Below are positions 51,965-61,619 of a DNA stretch of 64,000 nucleotides, in pieces. The notes beneath the pieces were generated by a model, which did not search any database, had not been told where the DNA came from, and saw only the letters and a program-made list of their open reading frames with translations. The position numbers and the translations under genes are program-made. Every line of letters starts with the position of its first letter. Within the stretch, counting starts at the first letter, position 1. Origin of the DNA: Rhizobiales bacterium 32-66-11 (GTDB taxonomy: Bacteria > Pseudomonadota > Alphaproteobacteria > Rhizobiales > Xanthobacteraceae); contig NCEH01000008.1 of assembly GCA_002304505.1 (NCBI GenBank), positions 1 to 64,000 on the forward strand. The letters run 5' to 3'.

Positions 51965-51978
51965 TTGATCTCAGTCAA
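51965..51978. promoter_or_regulatory. Perfect FNR/FixK consensus box
   Basis: TTGAT-CTCA-GTCAA matches the FNR consensus. It lies 59 bases upstream of the small basic protein ATG (51906). Confidence 0.65.
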
Positions 51979-52123
51979 TTCCGTCGCAGCGGCACACTTA
52001 CCTCAACCAATACATCGTCACTCGAAGGACCGGACTGCCTGGCAAACGCCGGAGTGCCGAACTCGACTTCCCGCCAAGCGGCATTCGGGCCCCCAAGGCC
52101 TTTTGAGCGACAGGGGTCGCGCG

Positions 52124-52348
52124 TCAGCGCGATCCAGACCTATCCCGCGGCCATTCCTGCAACGCAACAATCCAGAGACCCACCAAGTTGGCCAGAGGCA
52201 CGAGCGCAACGATCGACCAAAGTGGCGAGAATCCAATTCGAGCGAGAATGCGTCCGACGGGGTAAAGCAGCAGCGTGACAAACAAGACGAAAGCGATCCA
52301 GTGCCAAGCCGACCAATAGCCAATCATCATATAGGGTTGGTCCATCAT
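52124..52348 (-). CDS. Small two-helix membrane protein
   Basis: A 74-residue protein: 'MIGYWSAWHWIAFVLFVTLL', 'LYPVGRILARIGFSPLWSIV', 'ALVPLANLVGLWIVALQEWP'. Two or three hydrophobic stretches; similar to small alphaproteobacterial membrane proteins of unknown role. SD AAGGAC precedes ATG 52348. Confidence 0.65.
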   Translation of the reverse strand: MMDQPYMMIGYWSAWHWIAFVLFVTLLLYPVGRILARIGFSPLWSIVALVPLANLVGLWIVALQEWPRDRSGSR

Positions 52349-52558
52349 TAGAATGTCCTTAGCACTTTTGCTGCGTGAATTCACAACCTGAGATACAAGA
52401 ATCTGCGAAGGGGCGAGCCCTCCGTCCAGGCTCGTCGCGGCAACACGCAAAGCCAGATACTTCTCGTGTCAACACCACCAATTGACATGTCTCAGCAGCC
52501 ATGCCGACCTAACGTGCGACGATTTCATCGTAAGATGGCAAGTTCTATGCTGGACTAA

Positions 52559-53329
52559 TTACTCCGAGATAAGGCCGTTCGTAACCGCCGCCTTGTCGTA
52601 CAAGAATACGAGATTGGGGTCGGGGAGGTCGCGAGCGCGGTCCTTACCGTCGAAGTCGAAGCGCGTCAGGAAATCTCGGATGACATTAAGCCGTGCCTCT
52701 GACTTGTCGTCCGCGCGCACGACGGTCCAGGGCGCAAATGGCGTGTGCGTACGGGCCAGCATCTCGTTCCGGGCTACACTATAATCGTCCCAGTGCTTTG
52801 TCGCTGTATCGTCGATCGGGCTCAGCTTCCACTGCTTGAGCGGATCGTCGCGGCGATCCTTCAGCCGGCGCTTCTGTTCGGTTCGCGAGATATCCAAATA
52901 GTATTTGAGGATGGTGACGCCACAATGGGCGAGCAGCTGCTCGAACAGCGGGGCCGTCATGAGGAACTCGTCATATTCCTCGTTGCTGCAGAAGCCCATT
53001 ACCCGCTCGACCCCGGCGCGATTGTACCAACTGCGGTTGAACAGCACGATCTCCCCGCCTGCCGGCAGATGCGGCACCCAACGTTGGAAATACCAAGACT
53101 TCTGGTCTCGGTCGGACGGTTTGCCCAGTGCGACCACCCGCGTCTCGCGCGGGCTGAGATGCTCAACGATTCGCTTGATCGTTCCATCCTTGCCGGAGGC
53201 GTCCCGTCCTTCGAAGATCACGAGAACCTTCTTGCTGGATTTGATGAGGTGCTTCTGAAGGCCCGCCAGCTCCACCTGGAGTTCGTGAAGTGCTTGTCTG
53301 GTGGCTTCGTGTTTTTCTTTCTTGCCCAT
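52559..53329 (-). CDS. ppk2: Polyphosphate kinase 2 (PPK2)
   Basis: A 256-residue class I PPK2: Walker A 'IFEGRDASGKDGTIKRIVEH', Walker B 'IVLFNRSWYNRAGVERVMGF', 'YYLDISRTEQKRRLKDRRDD', 'DYSVARNEMLARTHTPFAPW'. It phosphorylates GDP/ADP with polyphosphate or the reverse. Links to the storage/low-energy character of this region. No FNR-type box directly upstream. Confidence 0.95.
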   Translation of the reverse strand: MGKKEKHEATRQALHELQVELAGLQKHLIKSSKKVLVIFEGRDASGKDGTIKRIVEHLSPRETRVVALGKPSDRDQKSWYFQRWVPHLPAGGEIVLFNRSWYNRAGVERVMGFCSNEEYDEFLMTAPLFEQLLAHCGVTILKYYLDISRTEQKRRLKDRRDDPLKQWKLSPIDDTATKHWDDYSVARNEMLARTHTPFAPWTVVRADDKSEARLNVIRDFLTRFDFDGKDRARDLPDPNLVFLYDKAAVTNGLISE

Positions 53330-53524
53330 CTGGAATTCCTGTCATGAAGTTTGTTGCATTCCGAAGTATCGTCGGTGGCAATTCAACGGTACGAAAGCGC
53401 AGCCGCCTGCCAACCTAGACAGGCGTTCACCGGGGGCCGATCCTACTCAGTCGGATATCTTCGGCTTGCCAATTCGTAACTCCCATTCTCTCGCTGAATC
53501 GCGATCTAAAGGCGCCGAAATCCA

Positions 53525-54787
53525 TCAGTGCGCCGTTTCAAGAGCGGCGGGAGAGTTAACCCGTGCCAGGAGGCCCGGGATACCAAGACTTGCGACGACG
53601 CCTCCCAGCACCACGAGGGCCGTTAGCGTGAAGGGCGCGTTTGGCACGAAGGAAACCCCAAACAGCAGACCGCCAGCGGCCGATCCTGCCGCTTGGCCGA
53701 GACTTGCGGCCGCAGTCTGCCGACCCAATTCCGCTCCTTGCCTTTCCCCCGCACTGAGCGAAATCCAGTACGTCGCGATGGGGGAGAGGATACCAGCGCT
53801 GGCCGCGATCGCGGCTACGACGATGGCCGTAGGCACGGTCGCTGCGGCGAATGGCACGGCGGCGACGCTCACTGCCAAGACAACAAGGGCGGGCGTGAGG
53901 AACCAGCGTGTGGTCTCCGGCTTGACGAGCGGCGAGAAGACGATCGTTTGAGCGACCAACATGACGAGGCTGCACACACTGAACATGAGCCCGATCTGGT
54001 AGGTACTCATGTCGAGAACTTGCATTCCGCGAAGCGACAGGCCGACTTCGAAGGCACCCACAGCCGCGGCGGTTACGAACGAAATGACAAGGAGGCGTGG
54101 AAGGGCGGCACGGCCCTCAGGCCCACTTGCAACTCCCTCCTGATTTACGCCGCGCTCCATGGCGTCAGGCACAAAGAACCATACTGCCAGCGCCACCAGA
54201 AGCGAAAAGCCCGATGTCGTTAAATAGGGTGAAAGGGAAATTGCAGCCTCGCCCGAGCCTGGAAGGAGTTCGCGGGCGACAACCACGGTGAAGCTTCCCA
54301 GCATCGGCCCGACCAGGAAGCCGATGGCACCGGCAATGTTGAGCAGAGCAAAGCGGCGCGCGCGCCATTCCTTGGTCCGAGCATAGTCGCCGACAAGGGC
54401 ATAGGCTGCGGGCACAATGGAAGCCGCGAACAACCCGTTCAGGAAGCGGCCGAGATAGAGCAGAGGGAGGCCATCGGCGAGCGCAAACAGTGCCAGGGTC
54501 AAGGAGAACCCCATCAGTCCCGCGAGCAGCACGGGGCGGCTACCATGCCGATCCGCAAGGCGGCCCCATAGTGGTGCGAACAAAAACAGCGCGAGGGTGT
54601 AGGTTCCGGTCAGTATGCCGGTATGCCGCGATAGGACAGTAGGATCCGTCGTTCCTGCTATCCGTTGAATCGCAAGCGGAAGTATCGGCAGAAGGAATCC
54701 GTAACCCACGGTAATCGTGAACATTGCCAGAAGCAATGAGATCATCATCCACCATCGCAATGGTTGGAAAGAACTTGCCGCGATCAC
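53525..54787 (-). CDS. MFS exporter, 12 transmembrane helices
   Basis: A 420-residue MFS protein from GTG 54787, overlapping the ATPase stop (GTGA). First loop '[20 protein letters not shown]' (MFS motif A), drug-efflux-like layout. The 73-residue upstream extension of the frame is antisense-type and inside the ATPase gene. Co-operon with the P1B ATPase suggests metal or metal-complex export, but specificity is unknown. Confidence 0.88.
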   Translation of the reverse strand: MIAASSFQPLRWWMMISLLLAMFTITVGYGFLLPILPLAIQRIAGTTDPTVLSRHTGILTGTYTLALFLFAPLWGRLADRHGSRPVLLAGLMGFSLTLALFALADGLPLLYLGRFLNGLFAASIVPAAYALVGDYARTKEWRARRFALLNIAGAIGFLVGPMLGSFTVVVARELLPGSGEAAISLSPYLTTSGFSLLVALAVWFFVPDAMERGVNQEGVASGPEGRAALPRLLVISFVTAAAVGAFEVGLSLRGMQVLDMSTYQIGLMFSVCSLVMLVAQTIVFSPLVKPETTRWFLTPALVVLAVSVAAVPFAAATVPTAIVVAAIAASAGILSPIATYWISLSAGERQGAELGRQTAAASLGQAAGSAAGGLLFGVSFVPNAPFTLTALVVLGGVVASLGIPGLLARVNSPAALETAH

Positions 54788-57192
54788 GCCGCCGCCTCGA
54801 CTGCGGTTTCCGTTGAACCACTTTGGACTCTGCTGCCGCGCGTGATGCCGGCCAGCCGTGTGCGCTTGAGCATCAGGGCGTTGATCGCCACCAGAGCCGA
54901 GCTGCCCGACATGGCGAGAGCGGCGATTTCGGGGCTCAGCAGCATTGGGTAGAGCACGCCCGCTGCGAGCGGGAAGGCGATGACATTGTAGGCCACGGCC
55001 CACCACAGGTTCTGGTGCATCTTGCGCAGGGTTGCGCGGGAGAGCTCGATGGCGCCGACGATGTCGTACGGATCGCTCTTCATCAGCACGACGTCGGCGC
55101 TCTCGATGGCGACGTCCGTCCCCGCACCGATGGCGAACCCCACATCGGCCTGGGTGAGTGCCGGAGCGTCGTTGACGCCGTCGCCGACCATCCCGACCTT
55201 GTGGCCTTGTGCCTGCAGTTCCTGAATCTTCGCCGCCTTCTGGCCCGGCAGTACATCCGCCAGCACCATATCAATGCCGAGAGTTGCGGCGATTCGCTTC
55301 GCCGTGCCGGCGTTGTCGCCGGTCAGCATGGCGACCTGGACGCCACGCTCGCGCAGCTTGGCTACGGTCGCCTGGGCGGTCGGGCGCGGTGCGTCGGCGA
55401 TCGCGACGATGCCGAGAAGGCGGCCGCCACGGGCGACATGAACCACGGTTCGGCCGGCGCCCTTCAACTGCTCCGCCGCATCGGCGAGTTCGTCAAGGCC
55501 GATCTTTTCCTCGTCCATGAGCCGACGGTTGCCGAGAAACGTCGTCTGACCCTCGATCTCGGCGCGGGCGCCTTTCCCCTCGAGATTGAGGAAGGACTGC
55601 GCGTCCGGCACAGTGAGCCCTTCAGCGCGTTCGATGATCGCCAGCGCGAGCGGATGATCCGAACCGTGCTCGACCGCGGCCGCGATGCGCAGCACCTCAT
55701 CGGGCGACGCCTGGCCTGCCGCGATCACGTCGACCACGCGCGGCTGACCCATGGTCAGCGTGCCGGTCTTGTCGAAAACGATGACGTCGAGCTTGGTCGC
55801 ATCCTCCAGCGCGGACGCGTTCTTGAACAGGATGCCGTTCATCGCGCCGAGCCCGGTTCCCACCATCACCGCCATCGGCGTGGCGAGCCCCAGCGCATCG
55901 GGACAGGCGATGACAAAGACGGTGATGGTCAGCGTCAGCGCGAAGAGGAGGGTCTGACCGATCCAGAAATACCAGACCGCGAAGGTGACGAGACCGATCA
56001 GGATCGCCGCGAGCACAAGCCATTGCGAGGCCCGATCGGCGAGAAGCTGCGCCGGCGCCTTGGAATTCTGCGCTTCCTGGACGAGCTTGACGATTTGGGC
56101 GAGGGCCGTGTCGGCACCCACCTTCGTCGCCTTGTAGCGCAAGCTGCCACTCTTGTTGATGGTGGCTCCGATGACCATGTCGCCCGGCTTCTTCGAGACC
56201 GGCATCGACTCGCCCGTCAACATCGATTCATCGACGTCGGAGCGACCTTCGAAAACCTCGCCGTCCACAGGGATTTTGTTGCCGGGACGCAGAATGACCG
56301 TATCGCCCAGTAGGACCTCGGCGGTCGGGATCTCGATCTCGGCACCGCTCCTGAGCACCGTGGCCTTGGGCGGCGCGAGGTCCATGAGCTGACGGATTGC
56401 CTCCGACGCGCCAGCTCGTGCCCGCATCTCAAGCCAGTGTCCGAGCAGAATGAACACCAACAGAACGGCAACAGCCTCGTAGAACTGCTGGCCTTTGAAG
56501 AAAAAGGTCGAGCCGACGCTGAACAGGTAGCCCGTGCCGACACTGAGCAGCACCAATACCGCCATGTTGAGCACGCCGTTGCGCAGCGCGCGGATCGCCG
56601 CGACGACGAAGGGCCAACTCGGATAGAGGATCGCGGCGCTCGCGAGAACGAAAAGGAGGATCTCGCGATCGAGGCCGAATGGCGGATCGATGCGCAGGAA
56701 ATCCATGCCCATCGGCTGCAGCAGAAATATCGGCACGGAGAAAATCAACGCGACCCAGAACCGGTTGCGCATGTCCCGGACCATGCCCTGCATGTCCATT
56801 CCCGCGCCATGACCCATCTCATGGGCCATGGCATCGTGCGAGATCGGCATCGCCTTACCCGGCGTCCCAGAGGCAGGATGCGCCCCGTGGCCCGCGTGAC
56901 CGGCGCCATGACGATGCGGCGCCGCCGGATGCGCCGGCGGCACGGTCGTCTCGTTTGGCACGCATTGGTGCCTCGGAACCACCTCGCCGCGGCAATGGAA
57001 GCCGCAGGCGATCACCTCGGCCTGGATGGTCTCCAGGCTGGTACGTGTCTCGTCGAAGCCGACCGTAGCCGTGCCGGACGCGAAGTTGACGGCGGCGGAG
57101 GTGACACCGGGCAATCGACGCAGGCGCTTCTCGACCACGAGCGGATCGAGCACATCGAAGAATTGCTCCACGTCAATTGTTGTGGTCGTCAC
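54784..57192 (-). CDS. P1B-type heavy-metal ATPase with CPD in place of CPC
   Basis: An 802-residue ATPase from GTG 57192. N-terminal HMA-like fold (about 1-75) lacks the CxxC metal site ('[20 protein letters not shown]'). A His/Gly/Met-rich linker ('[18 protein letters not shown]', '[12 protein letters not shown]') may bind Cu. The core has 'MLTGES', phosphorylation '[11 protein letters not shown]', 'SDHPLA', and '[11 protein letters not shown]'. The transmembrane metal motif reads '[16 protein letters not shown]', with Asp where copper ATPases have Cys/His. Metal specificity is therefore open. The MFS exporter follows in the operon and a Cys-rich gene precedes. Confidence 0.92.
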   Translation of the reverse strand: MTTTTIDVEQFFDVLDPLVVEKRLRRLPGVTSAAVNFASGTATVGFDETRTSLETIQAEVIACGFHCRGEVVPRHQCVPNETTVPPAHPAAPHRHGAGHAGHGAHPASGTPGKAMPISHDAMAHEMGHGAGMDMQGMVRDMRNRFWVALIFSVPIFLLQPMGMDFLRIDPPFGLDREILLFVLASAAILYPSWPFVVAAIRALRNGVLNMAVLVLLSVGTGYLFSVGSTFFFKGQQFYEAVAVLLVFILLGHWLEMRARAGASEAIRQLMDLAPPKATVLRSGAEIEIPTAEVLLGDTVILRPGNKIPVDGEVFEGRSDVDESMLTGESMPVSKKPGDMVIGATINKSGSLRYKATKVGADTALAQIVKLVQEAQNSKAPAQLLADRASQWLVLAAILIGLVTFAVWYFWIGQTLLFALTLTITVFVIACPDALGLATPMAVMVGTGLGAMNGILFKNASALEDATKLDVIVFDKTGTLTMGQPRVVDVIAAGQASPDEVLRIAAAVEHGSDHPLALAIIERAEGLTVPDAQSFLNLEGKGARAEIEGQTTFLGNRRLMDEEKIGLDELADAAEQLKGAGRTVVHVARGGRLLGIVAIADAPRPTAQATVAKLRERGVQVAMLTGDNAGTAKRIAATLGIDMVLADVLPGQKAAKIQELQAQGHKVGMVGDGVNDAPALTQADVGFAIGAGTDVAIESADVVLMKSDPYDIVGAIELSRATLRKMHQNLWWAVAYNVIAFPLAAGVLYPMLLSPEIAALAMSGSSALVAINALMLKRTRLAGITRGSRVQSGSTETAVEAAA

Positions 57193-57264
57193 AACCGGCG
57201 TCTCCTGTCGAAATCGGAGCGGATGCCCACCACGAACCACCCGCCTTTTTCACGGATCGCGCTG

Positions 57265-57507
57265 TCAACTGCCGCCGCAGCAGCCGGTCTTCTTCGGGTG
57301 ATGACCAGCACTGGAGACTGACTTGTCCAGTTCGCCAGCGGGCGCGACCGTGTCGGGCGCCGCAGCATTTTCGTAATTGCCGCAGGAGCCAAGAGCATTC
57401 GCTTTCTCCGCGGCCTCTGCGCCGGCATGGCCATCGCAGCAGGAAGAGGCATTTGGGACCGAATGCTCGGAGGTCGTCTTGGTCTGGTCGGCAGACGTGG
57501 TGCTCAT
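57265..57507 (-). CDS. Small Cys-rich protein upstream of the P1B ATPase
   Basis: An 80-residue soluble protein: MSTTSADQTKTTSEHSVPNA, with 'SSCCDGHAG', 'GSCGN' and C-terminal 'GCCGGS' (six Cys). AGGAGT 11 bases before ATG 57507. No signal peptide. It may bind or deliver metal for the ATPase; that is inference from composition and place. The gap to the ATPase start is 72 bases, same strand. Confidence 0.65.
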   Translation of the reverse strand: MSTTSADQTKTTSEHSVPNASSCCDGHAGAEAAEKANALGSCGNYENAAAPDTVAPAGELDKSVSSAGHHPKKTGCCGGS

Positions 57508-57842
57508 TCCGGTGACTCCTGCTTGCGGGCACGACGATAGATGGCGCCATTGCGGGCGCTGTCGCCCCATGCCGCACCCGCACTCTCATTTCCTGATTTT
57601 CAAACTTAGGCGATGGCCCGGTCAGCCATCTTTAATCTCGATTAAGGATCGGCATCCTTGGGTCGCGCATCGTTCCCGGAGCTGACGACCCCTTCAGACT
57701 CAGTGTTCCGCTTGTCTCATTTGGCGGCATTTCGAATTGCATCGCTGCGATACGCCGAAGGGGGTCAATCGCGCATCCAGAAACCGCTCTCCCCAGGGTT
57801 GGCTGAAGTCGTTTCCACGATGGCGCCGACTACTCGCCTAAC
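57508..57842. other. Divergent intergenic region
   Basis: Holds promoters for the Cys-rich/P1B ATPase genes (left) and the HlyD-ABC operon (right). Contains an FNR-like site at 57632-57645 and no other gene. Confidence 0.5.
57632..57645. promoter_or_regulatory. FNR-like box, left half TTAAT
   Basis: TTAAT-CTCG-ATTAA is a palindromic variant of TTGAT-N4-ATCAA. It lies 125 bases from the Cys-rich gene ATG and 198 from hlyD-like ATG. Confidence 0.4.
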
Positions 57843-58841
57843 ATGGATGAGAATGTGCGTATTGCTCCGATCATTGCCGTCGTCATCCTCGCGGCCGCCG
57901 GGGCTGCCGGCTATGCCTATTGGTGGAGGCAACAGGCGACCCGCGTCCCCGCGGGACTGGCCCGGGCAAATGGCCGGATCGAAGTCGAACGCGTCGACAT
58001 CGCTACCAAGTACGCGGGCCGCCTCGCCGAAGTGCGCGTCAACGAGGGCGCCGATGTTCAGAAGGATGGCATCCTCGCCCGCATCGACACGACCGAAATT
58101 CTTGCGCAACTCGCGGCAGCCAGAGCTGCCGTGCACCGCAGCCACCAGGGTGTGGCCATCGCCGAGTCCAATGTGGCTCTCCGCTCGGCAGAGTTGAAGC
58201 TTGCCGAAGTCGAGCTCCGGCGCATCGTCGAACTGATGCGCACGAATACGGCGACGCAAGCGGAACTTGATCGCCGCACGGCGCAAAGGGATATTTCAAA
58301 GGCCTCGCTGGATAGCGCGAAAGTCGCCATCGAGGACGCTAAGGCGGCCGTCGAGGCGGCTGAGGCCCAGGTCAGCCAGATCGAAGCCGCAATTGCGGAC
58401 ATGACGCTGAAAGCGCCGGTATCGGGTCGCGTCGAGTATCGTCTTGCACAGGCCGGGGAGGTCGTAGCTGTCGGCGGGCGGGTACTCACCCTTCTCGACC
58501 TTTCCGACGTCCACATGACGATCTTCCTGCCGACGAGCCAGGTCGGCAGCGTCGAACTCGGGTCGGATGCCCGTATCATGCTGGATGGTACGCCCGGCTA
58601 CGTCGTTCCCGCAACAGTCGCCTTCGTTGCCTCGGAAGCGCAGTTCACGCCGAAATATGTCGAGACCGCGAACGAGCGCGAGAAGCTGATGTACCGCGTC
58701 AAGCTGCACATCGATCCGAAGCTCATCGAGACCTATCGCGCTTACGTCAAAGCCGGCATGACCGGCAACGCCTACGTCAAGGTCCAGGCCGGAGCGGCGT
58801 GGCCGACGAATCTGACGCCGAGGCTTCCGGATGTCCGCTGA
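57843..58841 (+). CDS. HlyD-family membrane fusion protein
   Basis: A 332-residue periplasmic adaptor: N-terminal TM helix 'IAPIIAVVILAAAGAAGYAY', lipoyl-like 'GRIEVERVDIATKYAGRLAE', a long coiled hairpin with 'ELDRRTAQRDISKASLDSAK', 'DMTLKAPVSGRVEYRLAQAG'. YhiI/YbhG-type. It joins the ABC exporter to an outer-membrane channel. The ABC gene overlaps its end by 11 bases. Confidence 0.93.
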   Translation: MDENVRIAPIIAVVILAAAGAAGYAYWWRQQATRVPAGLARANGRIEVERVDIATKYAGRLAEVRVNEGADVQKDGILARIDTTEILAQLAAARAAVHRSHQGVAIAESNVALRSAELKLAEVELRRIVELMRTNTATQAELDRRTAQRDISKASLDSAKVAIEDAKAAVEAAEAQVSQIEAAIADMTLKAPVSGRVEYRLAQAGEVVAVGGRVLTLLDLSDVHMTIFLPTSQVGSVELGSDARIMLDGTPGYVVPATVAFVASEAQFTPKYVETANEREKLMYRVKLHIDPKLIETYRAYVKAGMTGNAYVKVQAGAAWPTNLTPRLPDVR

Positions 58842-61617
58842 TGCCGAGCCGGCCGTTCGAGTCGATTCGGTCCATCACCGCTACGGTGACACCGTTGCGA
58901 TTGACGGCGTCAGCCTATCGATCGCCTCCGGATCGACGGCGGCCTTCATCGGCCCCGATGGCGTCGGAAAGTCGACTCTCCTTGGCCTGATCGCCGGCGT
59001 CAAGCGCATCCAGTCCGGAACCGTGACGGCCCTCTCCGGCAACATGGCATCGAGCTCTCACCGTGACATCGTCGCGCCGCGCATCGCCTATATGCCGCAA
59101 GGCCTCGGCCGCAACCTCTATCCGACGCTCTCGGTGGTCGAGAACATCGATTTCTTCGGGCGCCTCTATGGCCAGAGCGAGAACGAACGTCGCTCACGCA
59201 TCGCGGGCTTGCTGACCGCCACGGGGCTCGACCCATTCCCGGACCGCCTCGCCGGCAAGCTCTCGGGCGGGATGAAGCAGAAGCTCGGCCTGTGCTGCGC
59301 GCTGATCCACGATCCGGACCTCTTGATCCTCGACGAGCCGACGACCGGCGTCGATCCCCTGTCACGGCGTCAGTTCTGGGAGTTGATCGAACGGATCCGT
59401 GCTGAGCGCCCCGGCATGACACTTCTGGTGGCGACCGCCTATATGGAGGAGGCCGCGCGTTTCGACCACATCATAGCGATCGACGAGGGCAAGGTCATCG
59501 CCGCCGGCGACATGGCGGGGCTACTTGATCGGACCGCGACGCGTACGCTGGAGGAGGCCTATGTCGCGCTACAGCGCCCCGAACGGCGCGGCGATCAGGC
59601 GGCATTGGCAATCCCGCCGCTGCTGGAGAGCGGCGGGCCTCCGGCGATCGTCGCAGAGGCCCTGACCATGCGCTTCGGCGATTTCACCGCCGTCGATCAT
59701 GTCAGTTTCCGCATCCGGCGCGGCGAGATTTTTGGGTTTCTCGGGTCGAACGGCTGCGGCAAGACGACGACGATGAAGATGCTCACTGGACTGCTGCCGG
59801 CGAGCGAAGGGCGAGCTGAGCTGCTGGGGAAACCGATCGACGCCCGTGATATCGCAACAAGAATGCGCATCGGCTACATGTCGCAAGCGTTCTCGCTCTA
59901 TGAAGAGATCTCCGTCCGCGCGAATCTGGAGCTGCACGGACGTCTCTTCCGCATTCCCTCGGGCGAACTCAGGCTGCGCGTCGCCGCGGCGCTTACCCGT
60001 TTCGACCTCGACGCCGTTGCCGACGCCTCGCCGGCGTCGCTCCCGCTCGGGATGCGTCAGCGGCTCCAGCTTGCCGCCGCCTGTTTGCATCGGCCTGAAA
60101 TATTGATCCTTGACGAGCCCACATCCGGCGTCGATCCGGCAGCGCGCGACAGGTTCTGGCGCCTCCTCGTCGAGATGTCGCGCCGCGACGGTGTAACGAT
60201 CTTCATATCGACCCACTTCATGAACGAGGCCGAGCGGTGCGACCGCGTATCCTTGATGCATGCGGGCCGTGTCTTGTCCGTCGGCAGCCCGGAGGAGCTT
60301 CGCGTCGCTCGTGGCACCACGACTCTCGAGGGCGCTTTCGTTGCCTATCTGGAGGAGGCGTCAGCGCCGCCTGCGTCCAAAGTGATGAAGGAAGCGCCTT
60401 CATTGGCGGCTGCCCCAAAGCCGATCGGTGCCCCGGATAATGTCCAAAAGGGAACATCGTCGGTATCCCAATCATCGCATAGGTCGTCGTCGGCTTCTTT
60501 GCGCCGAGTCTGGGCCTTTGCCCGGCGAGAGGCTGTGGAAGTCCTCCGGGATCGCATTCGGCTCGCCTTTGCGCTCCTCGGCCCGCTCGTACTTATGGTC
60601 GGGTTCGGCTACGGCATTTCGTTCGACATCGAGAATCTCCGTTATGCGGTTCTTGATCGCGATCAGTCCTACGAGAGCCGGCTATTCCTGGAGCAGTTTT
60701 CGCAATCCCGTTATTTTGTCGAACAAACGCGGCTGGACGACGAATTTGAGATTGATCGGCGTCTCCGATCCGGCGAGCTGCGGTTTGCCGTCGATATTCC
60801 GCCCGGCTTCGGTCGCGACCTTCTGCAGGATCGCCAGCCGCAAGTGAGCTTCTGGCTCGACGGTGGCGCGACGTTCCCTGCAGAGACGGCACGGGCCTAT
60901 ATCCAGGGCGCTGTTCTAACCTATGCCGCGGATCGCTACCGCCAGCTGCACGGCCGCGCTCCACAGGTCCTCCCGATCAATGTGGAACCCCGGTTTCGCT
61001 ACAATCAGGATTTCCGCAGCGTTTTCGCGATCACGCCCGGCGCGATCATGCTTCTCCTGATCCTCATCCCCGCGATGCTGACAGCCGTTGGTGTCGTGCG
61101 TGAAAAGGAGATGGGGTCCATCACCAATGTGTATGCCTCGCCCGCGACCGTGGGCGAATATCTTATCGGCAAGCAATTGCCCTATATTGCGATTGGGTTT
61201 GTCAGCTTCGCCAGTCTCGTGCTCTTGGCCGGCGCGCTCTTTGGAGTTGTGGCCAAAGGGTCTCTCATCGGCCTTTCTCTCGCAGCGCTCATGTACGTGT
61301 TCGCGGCAACGGCCTTTGGACTACTGATATCCGCGTTCGTCTCGACGCAAGTCGCGGCGATCTTCGCGACGGCCGTTCTAACCGTAATCCCCACGGCGCA
61401 CTATTCGGGGTTCCTCTATCCGGCCTCGACGTTGGAAGGCTTGGCGCGCGCGATGGGGGTCGGCTTTCCGGCATTCTGGTTTCAGACCGTGAGCCTAGGC
61501 GTCTTCGCGAAAGGGCTCGATGCCGATGCGTTCGTGCGCGAAATCGCCGTGCTGTTCGGCTTCGGGGTCGTCTTTCTCCTGCTGGCGCGCCTCGCCGTCC
61601 GCAAGCAAGGTTCGTAG
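58831..61617 (+). CDS. ABC exporter with two ATPase domains and a permease (RbbA/YhiH type)
   Basis: A 928-residue fusion: NBD1 about 5-245 (Walker A 'GPDGVGKSTLL', signature 'LSGGMKQKLGL'), NBD2 about 265-505 (Walker A 'GSNGCGKTTTMKM', 'LPLGMRQRLQL', 'ILDEPTSGVDPAARD'), linker, then ABC-2 permease about 550-925 (six helices, 'EKEMGSITNVYASP'). Works with the second permease downstream and the HlyD protein upstream. Substrate unknown; such systems export drugs or toxic compounds. Confidence 0.94.
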   Translation: MSADAEPAVRVDSVHHRYGDTVAIDGVSLSIASGSTAAFIGPDGVGKSTLLGLIAGVKRIQSGTVTALSGNMASSSHRDIVAPRIAYMPQGLGRNLYPTLSVVENIDFFGRLYGQSENERRSRIAGLLTATGLDPFPDRLAGKLSGGMKQKLGLCCALIHDPDLLILDEPTTGVDPLSRRQFWELIERIRAERPGMTLLVATAYMEEAARFDHIIAIDEGKVIAAGDMAGLLDRTATRTLEEAYVALQRPERRGDQAALAIPPLLESGGPPAIVAEALTMRFGDFTAVDHVSFRIRRGEIFGFLGSNGCGKTTTMKMLTGLLPASEGRAELLGKPIDARDIATRMRIGYMSQAFSLYEEISVRANLELHGRLFRIPSGELRLRVAAALTRFDLDAVADASPASLPLGMRQRLQLAAACLHRPEILILDEPTSGVDPAARDRFWRLLVEMSRRDGVTIFISTHFMNEAERCDRVSLMHAGRVLSVGSPEELRVARGTTTLEGAFVAYLEEASAPPASKVMKEAPSLAAAPKPIGAPDNVQKGTSSVSQSSHRSSSASLRRVWAFARREAVEVLRDRIRLAFALLGPLVLMVGFGYGISFDIENLRYAVLDRDQSYESRLFLEQFSQSRYFVEQTRLDDEFEIDRRLRSGELRFAVDIPPGFGRDLLQDRQPQVSFWLDGGATFPAETARAYIQGAVLTYAADRYRQLHGRAPQVLPINVEPRFRYNQDFRSVFAITPGAIMLLLILIPAMLTAVGVVREKEMGSITNVYASPATVGEYLIGKQLPYIAIGFVSFASLVLLAGALFGVVAKGSLIGLSLAALMYVFAATAFGLLISAFVSTQVAAIFATAVLTVIPTAHYSGFLYPASTLEGLARAMGVGFPAFWFQTVSLGVFAKGLDADAFVREIAVLFGFGVVFLLLARLAVRKQGS

Positions 61618-61619
61618 CG

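Noticed and set aside
54823..56313. 496-residue plus frame opposite the P1B ATPase
   Set aside because: Antisense shadow of a conserved ATPase; low-complexity Arg/Asp/Gly composition.
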